Origin: Rhodotorula mucilaginosa
Lineage: Eukaryota > Basidiomycota > Microbotryomycetes > Sporidiobolales > Sporidiobolaceae
Reading direction: 5' to 3'
DNA: 64,000 bases
Assembly: GCA_034406715.1 (NCBI GenBank)
Contig: CP137867.1
Location: forward strand, 1,240,001-1,304,000
Of this stretch, positions 1 through 11,918 are shown in pieces. Position 1 is the first letter of the stretch; every line of letters starts with the position of its first letter. The notes under the pieces were generated by a model. It was given only the letters and a program-made list of their open reading frames with translations, ran no database searches and was not told where the DNA came from. Made by a program: the position numbers and the translations under genes.

Positions 1-8
1 TCGCGCAG

Positions 9-1020
9 AGTGATCGCGCAAGTGTCGGCCGAAGTGGTCAAACCGCTCTCGGATCGTCCCTATGAAGGCTTTGTCAACCTCACGACCGAAATCAGTCCCA
101 TGGCGAGCGCAGTGTACGAGGCCGGAAGGTCAGTCAACACCGGCTCGCCGGCTTGGCGAGGAGATCCGCTTCGAAGCGACCTTCAAGAGACCGGCGACGC
201 TGACTCTCTCTCTCTTTTCGAGGTGTGTCATGCAGGGCTAGTGAAGATGAAGTTCTGATGACCCGGTTACTGGAAAAGGCCCTGCGGAGAAGTAACGCCG
301 TCGACCGGGAAGCGCTCTGCATCGTGGCGGGACAAAAAGTGCGCGACCTCCAGATTTCTCCTCCTCATCTCCAGTCGCTGACACTCGCTTCTCCGGTGGC
401 CCAGGTCTGGTCATTACGGATCGACGTGCATTTCCTCGACGACGAAGGCAACATGCTCGACTGCGCTTCCATCGCGGCCATGACGGCGCTGCGACATTTC
501 CGGAAACCGGACGTGACAGTCGTTGGCGAAGAGGTGACAATTGTACGTCTCTCCCTCCTCACCCGACTTCCCTTTCTAGCCCTCTGTTCCGGGTTCTTTC
601 GCTGACATTGAACATCACTCCCTGCGCAGCACTCTATGGCAGAGCGAGTACCGGTACCGCTTGCGATTCACCATTCTCCCATGTGCCTGACTTTTGCCTT
701 CTTTGGAGACGAGTGAGCACTCTTCAAATTCGATCTTGTCTATGTATTCCGCTCACTGTGAACCATTATCCCTATCCAGCTCGCTGGCCGTGCTCGACCC
801 GACGCACCTCGAATCGCTCCTCTGCACCGGCACCCTCACGGTCGCGCTCAACTCTCAATCCGAGATCTGCGTCCTCTCGAAACAGGGCGGCGCACCTTTA
901 CCGGCTGACGAGGTCATGCGCGCGGTCATGATTGGAGTGGAGCGCGTGAGGGAGGTGGACGAGGTGGTCAAGGCGGCGCTCGAGGCCGAGAAGAAGAGGA
1001 GGGTCGTCGAGGTCCGGTAG
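9..1020 (+). CDS. RRP45: Exosome core subunit RRP45 (EXOSC9-like), 3' part
   Basis: This RNase PH-fold subunit belongs to the hexameric ring of the RNA exosome, which processes and degrades RNA in nucleus and cytoplasm. The 5' end lies left of the window; bases 7-8 look like an intron acceptor, so the first visible exon starts near 9. Exons read as about 9-128, 236-338, 405-542, 630-712 and 780-1020. Joined, they give family blocks such as VIAQVSAEVVKP, RPYEGFVNLTTE, ALRRSNAVDREALCI, DVHFLDDEGNMLD, VPLAIHHSPM and LTVALNSQSEICVLSK. The intron at 339-404 is 66 bases long and has no in-frame stop, so the reading frame runs through it; it is called an intron because the family reads GQK-VW without a gap. 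RRP45-type proteins are catalytically inactive as far as is known. The stop is at 1018-1020. Confidence 0.93.
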
Positions 1021-2038
1021 GCCGGCCGGGGTGTGAACCACTTTATCTAGAGGTCTGTGGAGTTCTTTTGTCCGTGCCAGGGCGCTCTTCTCCCCCCTTC
1101 CGAGGCGTGTACGACTGGACAAGCGTGGATTGCGCCCCGCTGGCCAATTTCGCTCAGAAGCAGAATCTCCTCTCTGTCTCTCTCTCGGGGCATTTCTGCC
1201 TCTCTGTTCAAGAATGCAGTCGGGCACTTTATCCACATGGCCCATGCCCGCCAAGCTATTGCGCTTAACAGCGTACCACGCGGGCGCCTTTGACGCGAGA
1301 GCAAAATTCGCTGCTTCTTGCGAGAGAGAGAGAGCGCGCTAAACACGCGCATCTTTCTTTCCGGAGCACTCTGCTCGCTTCCAGTCCGGTCACTCCTCTC
1401 CTTTCCCTCCCTCTTTCTCTTTGGCCTCTCAAGTCTGAGAGTCTTCATCCGGCACGAACCCCTCGGGTCACCTGGCAACAGTCGTATCCGCCCTCGCCTC
1501 ACGCCTCCGAGAGTGGTCATTCGCGTCGGTCGCACCGCCTCGTCTCGGAAACCACACGACACAGCAGTCCTTGGCGGCGTTCGGTTCGATACCGCAGAAT
1601 CGCCCGTCGTCAGCTTCAACTACAGCTCCTCTACACATTCAGCCCGGCGTGCGTCTACCTACAGGCCGCTTCGTCCCTCCCCTCTGATTGGCTTGTCCGC
1701 GGACAAAATCGAGGCCGCTTCTCGATCACCTTTTTTCGAAGGCCAAGTTCATCAGCCTTGGCTCCCCGCACTCTCTCTCTTGTCGTCGTCCAGTCATCAG
1801 CTCGTCATCACGCATCAGCACGCATCCAGTCCAGACAGGCATCGACAGTACAAAGGCATTCAGGAGCAGTCCACCCACATTCGACGCAGGTGCGCAACTT
1901 CAGCCACGACCCCTAGCATAGGCCGGCCCTTGGTGACGAACAACCCCGTCGATCAAAACCTCGACAGCAACACCGCCACTCGAATCCAGCTCGCACCGTA
2001 ACGCAGCACACGGCCCTTTGGACAACAACAAGAACATC
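1021..2038. other. Long intergenic region / promoter and 5' leader
   Basis: About 1 kb separates the RRP45 stop from the next ATG. It holds CT-rich runs (around 1166-1187 and 1355-1425) and a short GA run near 1321-1335. Open frames here are low-complexity Ser/Arg/Pro frames with no family signature. It is most likely the RRP45 3' UTR followed by the promoter and a long pyrimidine-rich leader for the gene at 2039. No RNA gene was recognised. Confidence 0.5.
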
Positions 2039-2072
2039 ATGGCGGCGGCCGTCATGCGTGCCATGACCTTTG

Positions 2073-2104
<32 letters not shown>

Positions 2105-4358
2105 GATCCCGCCAATTCGTCGCGGGGCCGGGACGGCGCTTCATCGTCGTCAGCTGCGTCGTCTCGTTCGAGATCGCGGAGCAGCTCGAAAGCAAGAGGC
2201 GGCAAGGGTGGCGATGGTCGAACGGACGAGGACGAAGGCGGAGCGGCGTTGAGCAGGTCGAGTTCGATCTTGTGCAATTACGCACCCGAGGGACAACGGC
2301 CCCACAGCATCCTCCTCAAGTACGTCTAGCTTGGCTATCAAGAAGAGCCGCAACGGAAACACGAGGAGCTGATCATCTCCCTCCGGTTAGCCCGCTCGGA
2401 CCTGCTCTCTCGCGATCTCCACCTCTGTCCCCCTCGCACGCGCCCATCTCGACCACTAATCTTCCCAGCGGCGCAGCCGACGAAGACGTCGACTTTGACG
2501 ATCTGCAGTCTCCTACGCCGCGTCCACCGGGCCATACTCACTCGACTTCTACCTCTTCGCTCGGTTCCTATACGGTGCCGCTCTCGCCCGGTCAGGGAGG
2601 CTTCCCCACCGAGGCTGCCCTGCTCGCCGCGCGCGATCCCTCGAGCCCGAAGGCCATCGCCACCTCCCCGACTCGTCCGCCCAACATCCAACGCACAAGC
2701 AAGATCCGATTCGCACCGTTACCAGAGATTCGACCGAGGGCGTACTCGACCGGTCGGAATGTCTGGATCGTGGAAGAAGACGATCCTGACGTTGCCGGAG
2801 GACGCCGGCAGCGGCTCGTGCGAGTCGAGGGCGAAGGCGAGTACGGCGACGATGACGACCAAGACTACGGCGGCGACGCGGACTTTGCCGAATTTGATGA
2901 CGACCACGCGCTCGGGCAGGCGGCGCACAGTCCGAGCAGCAGCCTCAGCATGAAGTTTGGCAGCTGGAGCGAAGCCCTCGGGCTCTCGCCGTCGGCGAGT
3001 CGTCGCAGCACCGACGAAGACGGCCTCTCGTTGTCGAGCAGTGTGTCCCGCTCGGACGACGGCCTTTCCACCAGCGTCGGCAGCGTCGGGTCCGGCGGGT
3101 CGTCGAAAAAGCTTCTCAAGGCGTTCGGGCTCGGAGGCAAGTCGGCCAAGTCGGCGGCGAAACGATCCTCTGGCACGAGAGACAAGGAGAACCGCGACGA
3201 CAGTTTGTCGCGGACTTCGAGCGGCGACTCGCATGCTTCTGCCGGCCGCCGCGCTTCCCTCGCCGACGCGAGCCGACTACCCAAACCGCAGGGTACTACC
3301 GGTATACCGATGCGGAAGTCGTCCACGTGGGAGGTGGGAGATGTCGCGTCTCCGACCGGCCCAGAAATCGCGGCGAGCGCTGGCGGACCGGTCTACTACG
3401 CGTCTCCGGCTCGCACGGCTCGCAAGCGAGCGCAGTACCCTCCTGTCGCGCAGCGTCGAAACGGACGCGGGCGAAAGCAACACGTCGAGGTCGAGGAGCC
3501 TGCGTTTGAAGAGTGGGGAGCGGCCGGCGTCGGCTCGCAGAGCTCGAAACGCGTCGTCGTTGGTTCGGCGCCGGCTTCGGGCTTTGACGACGACGATGAC
3601 GGGACGGGAATGGCATGGCTGCGCAAGCGGCGATTGCAGCGAGAGCAGGAGCAGCGTGAGCGCGAAGCGGCGGCGCTCGCTCAGGTGGCAGAGGACCGAA
3701 CGGACGAACCGGCCACGGTTGTTCCTGTTCCAGAGCCACCACCTGCCGCGGTCGAAGACAACCAGGATACGCTCACGAAGGATCCGCGTCGACTCGGCTC
3801 GCTCGACGAGGAGGGGGACAAGCGCCTGCCATTGCCGTTCTTGATCCGAACGCCGCCTTCGCGGTCTGGCACGGTCGATTCGACCGTCTCGACTGCCCCG
3901 ACGGTCCGACCTGCGAGTCCGACACACGCTGCTGCCAAGCCGAGCGGCCTCAGCGCGACGAGGCCCATCTTGCCGCCTACTGTCCAACTCGCGGACGAGC
4001 CCGAGCGCGAAGACAGCAGCAGCGACGACGACGACGACGACGAGGAGGAGGAAGACGCCCTCGTCGCGGTCGGAGCGGCGGCTCGGCCCACGGAAGAAGA
4101 AGACGAGACGGCGCTCGAGTCTGAGAGCGGAGAATCGGACTCGGAATCGGACGATGACAACCTCGATGAGGACGAGCTCGCGCACGAAGAAGCGCTCGCG
4201 GAGGAAGCTCGTCGGAGGGCCAAATCGATGGGTAAGCCGGCCGCCAGATCTCAGCTCTCGCTCTGCTTGCGACTCACACTGACTGCTTCATGTCCGCAGG
4301 CGCTGAGCGGTATCACTCGGCTCGACACGAGAATCAGCTCAAGGTTCTCGACACGTGA
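2039..4358 (+). CDS. Large disordered acidic protein, unknown function
   Basis: Three exons fit: 2039-2319, 2469-4231 and 4300-4358, giving roughly 700 residues. The ATG at 2039 opens with MAAAVMRAMTFG followed by a Ser tract encoded by (TCG)n. Most of the protein is low complexity: Ser-rich, then blocks of Asp/Glu (around 4010-4060 and 4130-4170), suggesting a disordered nuclear or scaffold protein. Two patches look conserved: TSKIRFAPLPEIRPRAYST with nearby NVWIVEEDDPD (about 2692-2780), and the C-terminus, which after the last intron ends ARHENQLKVLDT. KIRF fits the short RVxF-type docking motif of PP1 phosphatase, but that is only a pattern match. The alternative without the last intron would add a Cys/Leu-rich tail, which looks less natural. 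I do not recognise the family. Confidence 0.7.
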
Positions 4359-4719
4359 AGAAACCTTTCATCCATCCTTTCACATCACTGCCTCTCTCAT
4401 TTGCCGCCGCTAGAAACTCACGAGAACACTATACTTCCGAGCCATTCCATGCTTCTTCTCCCAATCATAACATAGCTCCGTGTTGTCACATGTCACAATC
4501 TGGGGAAACCCTTGTAGCTTCGTAAAGGCCTGTACAGTTAGATTCCCGCGCGTGTACACGAACATCCTCTTCAGTCCGATCACCGGGGTTCATGTGAGCA
4601 GTCAACGGTGTTCTTACAACAGCGAACGTGTGCCAGGGTGAAAAGAGAACCTCGAGAAGGGGAAATGGGAAAAAAGAACAGGTGGCGCAGAAAGAGAGGG
4701 ACGGAGACCCCCTCCTCTC
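4359..4719. other. Convergent 3' intergenic region
   Basis: This 361-base gap lies between two genes that end towards each other, so it should hold both 3' UTRs. It is more AT-rich than the coding flanks (for example around 4440-4560). No gene or structured RNA was seen. Confidence 0.5.
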
Positions 4720-6149
4720 TCATGCCTCTTTCCGCCTCTTGCGACCTTCGCCCTGGTCCGCGCTCGCATCGGCAACCGAAGCATCCGCCTCGTCGCCCTC
4801 TGCATCTGCACCGCCGGCCGACTCGCCCGGCTTGCGCTTGAGTCCCTTGAACTTTCGGGACTGGAGCTTGCCGAGGTCTTGCGAGTCGACGTAGACGCGG
4901 CCGACCTTGTCGCCCATCTCGTCGATCTGCAGGTGAAAAGGACGAGTGTGGAGCATGGTCAGCTTCCGCCCCGACAGAGCATAGGGGAGGGCGGCGGAAG
5001 ATACTCACGTCGACATTCTTGCTCTTCTTGGGTCCGTTGGTGCTCTTCTTCTCCTTCTTCTTCATGGCCTGCTTCCACACCTCGGCCGTCGGCAGCTGAC
5101 TCCTTCGCAGCGAGAAGGTAAAGTGCGGCCCGTGCGGGCTCAGTTCGACGCGCGGCTGCGGCAGACCGGACCGCATAAAGTGAGCCGTGTAGGTTCGGAA
5201 GTGCACGACCGGCAACGAGTTGTCCTCGTCCCACGATTCGGTCGTCGCACCCCCAGTCGGGATGGCTCCGATCAGCGACTCGACCGCCTTGCCCTTGCCG
5301 CTACCGCCGTTGTTCGCAGCCTCGGTTCCGGCTGCCCGCGCGTTCGCTTCGTCCGAAGCAGTCCCGCCAATCGTGACCGAGATGACGCGCTCGAGTCCCT
5401 TGAGGGCGACGCCGTCGAGTTCGTTACCGCGGAAAAAGTCGAGCAGGATCGACTTGAACTGGGTGAAGGTCGGGTGGGTCTCCCACAGGTTGGCGTGCGG
5501 TTCGACGGCCGAGAAGTGGAACAAGGGCACGGCACCCGCGGCGGATTTGATGCCCTGGTGCGAATGAACTGACGTGAGCTCTCCTGCGTGACCTGACAGG
5601 CACCGTTCTGAGGGGTGACCCACCTTGAAATCGGACATGGCCATGACCTCTTCGATTCCGACCTCGAGCATCTCCATGACTTCTCCACTGAAGCACCTCG
5701 CCCAGATCAAGCCGTGCGGGCGCTTCTTGGTGTGGGTGCCGATCAGGAAGAGCGAGGCGTCGTTCTTGACGGACCAAAAGTTGAGCGAGGTGGCATCCTC
5801 GAATGGCCGGATCTGGTTCGACTTGGAGAAGCTGATCGAGTGCGGCTTCTTGAGTTGGTTCTGGTGTGCGGAAAGTGCACCAAAGCGATTGATGCAAGGG
5901 GAAGAGAGAGACGAGAGAGTCAGTCCGAGTTCAGAGGAAAGCTCTCCTTCAGTCCGAGAGAGGCAGACGTCGGAGCGGGGTACTTACGAGTTCGGAGAGA
6001 GCGACCTTGACCTTTTCCGAGACTCCCTGGGTGCGTACGACGATGGCCGTCTTTGCCGACTTTTCGACGAGGGTGGGTTGCCTCGCGTCGGCAGCTCGCT
6101 TCGAGCGGGCGTTCTTTGGCTTGGAGGGGGCGATGAGCGGAGTCGACAT
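4720..6149 (-). CDS. RPF2: Ribosome production factor RPF2 (Brix domain)
   Basis: Rpf2 acts in the nucleolus with Rrs1 to load the 5S RNP (5S rRNA, Rpl5, Rpl11) onto pre-60S particles. Four exons join in phase: 6149-5988, 5860-5624, 5554-5009 and 4926-4720, giving 382 residues. The Brix domain shows the expected blocks: NQLKKPHSISFSKSN, IRPFEDATSLNFWS, NDASLFLIGTHTKKRPHGL, WARCFSGEVMEML and, near the C-terminal side, VVHFRTYTAHFMRSG and VELSPHGPHFTFSLRR. The C-terminal tail is Lys/Ala/Gly/Glu rich (ends GRKRRKEA), usual for the family. A Ser/Gly/Ala insertion (about 5240-5340) interrupts the Brix domain. The start is the first ATG of the frame, 206 bases from the divergent synthetase start at 6356. 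Confidence 0.95.
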
Positions 6150-6355
6150 GGTTTCTGCTCTGTGCGTGTGATCGAGTCGTGCACTCGGTGCTCGTCTGCT
6201 TGTAAATCTCGTTCTGAACGGCCAGCGTTTGAGCTCGCGGAGGCGGTGAGGCGGTGCAGCTCCGCGGAGTTACGATCACTCACGCGGAAGCAATGTCGAT
6301 CGAGCAGGCAAGGCTACACTCGACCATAGTGTATTAGTGCTGACCGAGGACAGCC

Positions 6356-9300
6356 ATGTTTGCTCGGCGCTTAGGGGCGTCGCGCGGACCGACCGCTCTG
6401 CCTGCTTGCTCGTGCAGCAGCAGCTTCCTGTTCGCTCTGGCTCTGCCTTCTCCGAACCCACTGCGACTGCTGTCGACGACTCCGACGCTGTCGAACAAGG
6501 CCAAGGGGAAGCGGAGAGCCAAAGACCCGATCGACCAATTCTACTCCGATTCGCTCAACCTCCCAAAGACGGCCTTCCCGCTCCGAGCGGAAGCGAACCG
6601 GCGCGAAAAGTTGTTCTGGAACAGGACCACCGACGGCTTGTACCAGTGGCAGGTGCGTTTCCGGTTCGGCTGCTCTTGAGGAGACACGCTCTTCAACTGA
6701 CAGAGTCCACACTCGGGTGTCCGCGCGCAGAAAGAGCAAACGGATCGGCCGCTTTTCGTTCTGCACGACGGACCACCATATGCGAACGGAAATCTGCATT
6801 GCGGTGAGTATACCTACCGGACCCGCGTTGCCTGAAGAAAGCTCACACCGTTTGCCCAGGACATGCACTCAACAAGATCACCAAGGATCTCATCAACCGG
6901 TCAAAACTGATTCAAGGTTACCGAGTCCAGTACGTCCATCGGAGCACTGCTCAAGTCGACGTCCCCAACTGATACTTGAAATACCTACAGCTACACACCG
7001 GGGTTCGACACGCATGGCCTTCCTCTCGAATTGAAAGCGCTCGCAGCGCTCGACAAACCCGCTTCGTCCTTGTCGCCGCAGCAGATCCGCCGCGCCGCGC
7101 GCAAAGAAGCCGAAAAGGGGATCCGAGTCCAGACGGGAGAGTTCAAGACCTTTGCCGTCATGGGAGACTGGGAACACCCGTACAGGACGATGGACTGGAG
7201 TTACGAAAAGAGGCAGCTCGAGGTGGTGCGCGACATGGTCAAGAAAGGTGCGGAAAGAGTTGCCCGTCCCTGCTGCTGTACTCGCTCAGGACTGTCTTCA
7301 CCAAGTGGAGCACATCCACGAGCTATGTGGCTGAGAGACTTCTTTCGCAGGCCTGATCGTCTCGCATCATCGACCGACGCTCTACTCGCCTTCGTCTCGC
7401 ACGGCCCTCGCCGAAGCCGAACTCGAGTACCGCGACGACCACGTCTCGCGTTCCGTCTACGTCTCTTTCCCGGTCCAGCATCTCGGAGCGGAGCTACACG
7501 TGGAGCTCGAGCGAGCCGGAGTCCGGCTCGGACAGGACGAGAAAGTCGGATTGGCAGTGTGGACCACAACGGCTTGGACGGTTCCCAGTAACGTGGTATG
7601 TTTTCCGAGACACCCTCGCACGCGAGAACTGGCAAGGTTTGACGGCTTCCTGTCGCAGGCTGTCGCCGTCTCCCCCGACATGCGCTATTCGCTCGTCCGG
7701 CCGGAGAAATCGCCCTCTTCGCTGCTCATCGTGGCGACGGAACGACTCGCCGCGCTCTCTGAGCTCCTCGATTCGCCCCTCGACACACTTGCAAGCTTCT
7801 TGGGTTACGCGCTCCTCTCGACCACGTATCACGACCCGCTCTCTTCGACTTTCGCCTCGCCGCCCCGGCCCATCATTCCTGCCGATTACGTGACCGCAAC
7901 GACTGGTACCGGTCTCGTGCACACCGCACCCGCACACGGCGTCGAGGATTGGGAAGCCTGGCGTGCTTATCACGTCGCTCAGCGAGACGAAGAGGAGGGT
8001 TCGAGCGTCGGCGGCGCCGCGCCGCCACCGGATACGCTCTGCGCCGTCGACGCGGCAGGTAAACTCGACGAGACGATGCGCGCGATGGGTCTCGACGAGG
8101 ACGTTGTGCAGCGCCTGATCGGCAAGGACGTCTTGGGAGACGGGACCGCCGAGGTGATTCGGTTGCTGGAGGAGCGAGGCAGGTTGTTGAAAGAGGTCGA
8201 GGTCGAACACAAGTTCCCGTACGACTGGCGCACCAAGCAGCCTGTCATCTACCGGTGCGTCCTCAGCAGGGTCATCTTCGTAGTTGTCCTCTACGGAGCC
8301 TAATCCGCGGCATATCTTTCGGGCCCGCAGCGCTTCCTCGCAGTGGTTTGCGAACCTCGACCCGATCAAGATGTCGGCCATCGACGCTCTCGAGAATGTC
8401 AAGTTCTACCCCGCCCGCGGCGCCAAGACACTCGAGATGTATGTGCTCGGGCGCAGCGAGTGGTGCATTTCGAGGCAGCGCGCGTGGGGCGTGCCTATCC
8501 CCGTACTCTACTCGTCTTCGCCCGAAGGAGGTCATGAAGTCCCGCTCTTGACGCCTTCGAACGTCGATCACATCGTTCGAGTCTTGTCGGAGGCTGGCAA
8601 GGGTACCGACTACTGGTGGGATGGCCCGGCCGAGGAGTTTGTCGAGCCGGCCGAATTGGAACGCGCGCGCTCGGAAGGACGGACAACCTGGCGGAAGGGC
8701 ATGGACACCCTTGATGTCTGGTTCGACTCGGGCTGTTCGTGGACGCTTCTCCGGGAAGAAGGCCTCCAACCTGCCGGAGGCGGGCCGGTCGCCGACGTCT
8801 ACTTTGAAGGGTCCGATCAGCACCGCGGCTGGTTCCAGTCTTCGCTGCTCACTTCGATCGCCAGCTCCGAACCGGGACAGACTCCGACGGCGCCGTACAA
8901 GGACGTCGTCACGCACGGAATGGTACTCGACGACAAAGGTCGCAAGATGAGCAAGAGCTTGGGCAACATTGTCAGCCCAAAGGTGGTCATCGATGGCGGC
9001 AAGGTATGCGACGACTCTTGGCCCGGCCCAGAGCTCATGAAGATCATGCACTGACAAGCTTGTGCGCTCTGACTTACAGGACCAGAAGCTGGAACCGGCG
9101 TACGGTACGGATCTCCTCCGCATCTGGGTCGCTTCGGTCGACTCCTCCCGCGACGTCCTCATCGGACCCGGCATTCTCTCGCAAACTTTCGAAGGGTTGC
9201 GCAAGATTCGCAACAGCGCACGCTTCATGCTCGGCAACATTGCCGGGCAGCCGAGAGAGGATTTCAGGCCTGAGGAACTCGGACTGGTGTGTCTGAACTC

Positions 9301-10598
9301 CATGCGTGGCGAAGTCCAAGAACGCTTCACTCACTACTTGCGCCCCCCCGCGCGGCACAGATCGAGCGATACATTCTTCACGAGCTCTATGAGCTCGAAC
9401 AGAGTGCTCGAGAAGCGTTCGGAACCTACCAGTTCAACAAGGGTAATGCCTTTCAGCTTCCTGCTTCTCTCGCCTCCTTCCGGAATACTGACCCCCACTC
9501 GCTCTTTGGACAGCCTATCAAGCACTCTCTACTTTCTCGAACACGACTCTTTCCGCCTTTTACTTTGACGTGACGAAGGACTCGCTCTACGCCGACTCGC
9601 ACACTTCGCTCGCGCGCCGGCACATCGTCCACGTCTTGCAGAAAGTGTTTGACACCTACCTCGCGGTTCTCGCACCGATGGCTCCGCTGCTGGCCGAAGA
9701 GATTCATCACTTTGCGCAAGGCCGGGACAGGGATCCGAGCGTGGACGAAGTGGCGCCGTCGGTCTTTGAGAAGGGCTGGCCAGAGCCCGTGAGTCAGGCT
9801 CTTCTCCACGTGTCTTCTTGCCCTACATTCGAGCGCTCGGGACGAACGCTCTTCGCGGTGCATGCGCACACGGGAGGAGGTCACTGACTTTCCACCATTC
9901 TGCCTCAGGCAAGCGAATGGAATGCTCCCGAAATCAAGGCGTCGATGGTCGAGCTCCTCGGCGCGCGAGACGCGGTGAACGGTTTGCTGGAACAAGCCAG
10001 GAACGACAAGTGAGCACTCTCTTTGTGTTCTCGTGTAGCGGACATTCCGCCCTGACTGAATTTGCGTGCCGCTGTTTCCCAGGCGCATCGGAAGCTCGGC
10101 TGAAGCAGCAGTGCTTATTGACGGCGCCTCGGAAACTTTGCGCACATATGGTAAGCCGTCCTCGGAGCATACTGCTTGTGATTGGACCGCCTGCTGATCT
10201 TACTTCTCGCTCGTCCTGCAGCCTCTTTGTTGCCGAAACTGCTCATCGTCTCGGACGTCAAATTTACCGACGCGTCTGGCCAGATGTCGACCGAGTCAGC
10301 ATGGAAGTACGAAGTCAAATTGGATGGTGGGTGGTTTCCTCCGTCTGCTAGCGTCCTGACGCGCCCACTGACGGAAGAAAGAGGGATCTGTGCAGAGCCG
10401 TCTTCCACCTCGATCGCGATTGCGCCGGCAGACCTCGCCAAGTGTCGCCGTTGCTGGCAGTACACCGTCGAGGTCTCTTCGTCGCCTGAACCGGTGCCGT
10501 CTCGAGTAGCGCAGGCCGGCCAGCCTCGGCTGTGTGGCCGGTGCGAGGACGTGCTGGCCGAGCGAGGCCTCGTTCCACCGACCGTTGCGACAGAATGA
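6356..10598 (+). CDS. ISM1: Mitochondrial isoleucyl-tRNA synthetase
   Basis: This enzyme charges tRNA-Ile in the mitochondrion. The N-terminus ([12 protein letters not shown]..., Arg/Ser/Leu rich, few acids) looks like a targeting presequence. About 14 exons join in phase: 6356-6652, 6731-6803, 6860-6929, 6991-7247, 7351-7595, 7659-8254, 8331-9003, 9080-9286, 9361-9442, 9514-9788, 9909-10009, 10083-10150, 10213 or so to 10326, and 10396-10598. Class I signatures are present: NLHCGHALNK (HIGH-type, formed across the junction 6803/6860), [26 protein letters not shown] in the editing region, and the KMSKSLGN loop at about 8947. The C-terminus has a CRRCW plus LCGRC zinc-type module, as in bacterial-type IleRS. 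The last intron is 69 bases and free of stops in frame, so it might be retained. Confidence 0.95.
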
Positions 10599-10757
10599 GG
10601 GATGTATCTGTACCAAGTGTTGTCATAGTATTTGCAACTCGCGCAATTCTCTCAAACACTTTATGGGGAGAGAAACTGCTCTAGCTATCGCGACTCGGCA
10701 GATAATAATGAATTCAACTGCCACGCTGCATGCGAGTCGCACCAACCCGTTCAATGC

Positions 10758-11717
10758 CTACTTGAGAAGCTCTTGGACGAAGGGCATGCTGGTGACGGCC
10801 TTCCAGACCGAGATGCCAAACATGGGCAACAGGCCGAGGTACTGGAACGCGCCGCGCTGACGCTTGCTCGGGTCCCCCGAGGCGTAGCCGGCGATGTAGG
10901 CGAAGCGACCCACGACCCAGACGAGGCCGGCGGCGGCGGCGAAGCGAGGGTAGTAAAGGCCGGAGTGGAAGAGGCTAGGTTTTGTAGTGAGAGCGTGAGT
11001 GAGCACGAAAGTGCGGTCAAGCCAGAGTGGGCGTCAAGTGCTTGGTTTACTCACGCGGTCAGGAAGACGGGCAGGTTCTCGATGGTGTTGTAGTGCGCAC
11101 GCTGGGCGCAGTCTAAGGACAAAGATACTCGCGGTCAGCGTCGACGGTGAGAAAAGGGGACTGATTCCGGCCGCTATTTACTGAAGATCTTGGCCTTGAC
11201 ATCGCGCTCGGCGACCGAGTTCTCGGCGTACATGGCTGGATCTGCATGGGATAGGTGATATGGCCGTCAGCAATCAGTTCAACCGCCACTTTGGAACGTG
11301 CATGACGGAGAAGGAAGGTCTTGACGGTCGCAACATGATCGCGCAAGCCGGGCGGAGACTCACACTTGACATTGGCAGCCTTGCGAGCAGCAGAGACGCC
11401 TGAAGCATGAAAGAGTTAGTGTGCCGAAACTTCTCAAACTTCTCGGATTCGGCCGAAAGAGGGTACGCGTCGCCGAGGAGAGTCTCTACTCTCCTAAGCT
11501 GCGCTGCGCTGCTGATGGGTGCGAGCGGTACGAGCGAGAGACTGTACTCACGACCGGTGGCAAAGACGTGCAGGCCTGCGTGACAGCGCGCAAGGAGTCA
11601 GTGCGTCGGTCGGTTGAAGCATGTGGTGCGGCGAGATGACGACTGACTGTAGACGCCGAGGGTTCCGACTGCGGCGACGTAGGCGTAGTCGGCGGGGAGA
11701 GCTGCGAGGACCGACAT
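10758..11717 (-). CDS. MAPEG family, microsomal glutathione S-transferase 3-like
   Basis: MAPEG proteins of the MGST3 type are four-helix ER membrane enzymes with glutathione transferase or peroxidase activity. Six small exons join in phase from the ATG at 11717 to the stop at 10758. The protein begins MSVLAALPADYAYVAAV and continues through GLHVFATGR-type loop residues, VSAARKAANVKYPAMYAEN, AKIFNCAQRAHYNTIENLP and GLYYPRFAAAAGLVWVVGR. The block around FNCAQRAHYNTIENLP contains the Asn/Gln/Arg/Glu residues typical of the GSH site. First exon is 11717-11648. The gene diverges from the hydrolase at 11919 across 201 bases. Orthology to MGST3 is good; the exact substrate is unknown. Confidence 0.9.
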
Positions 11718-11918
11718 GTTCAGGACTGTATGTGCGAGTTGCAAGAGGGCAAGAACGAGAAAGGCAAGGTGAGGGAGTTGGGTCACCCACGCCAAACCGC
11801 TCAAAGCTCGCGGACCCAATGTTGGGCTTCCGAGAGCTCCTGCGTACGCACGCTCTTGCTTGTCCACCCTCAGCTTACACGACCGTCTAGCCCTCGCTTA
11901 AGCAGCTTCACTGCCGCG

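Noticed and set aside
3277-4185. Long minus-strand frame opposite the disordered protein
   Set aside because: Arg/Ser/Val-rich reverse reading of an Asp/Glu- and Ser-rich gene; no start context, introns or family signature.
7201-8402. Minus-strand frames inside the IleRS gene
   Set aside because: Antisense shadows of conserved synthetase exons; compositionally Arg/Gly-rich and without motifs.
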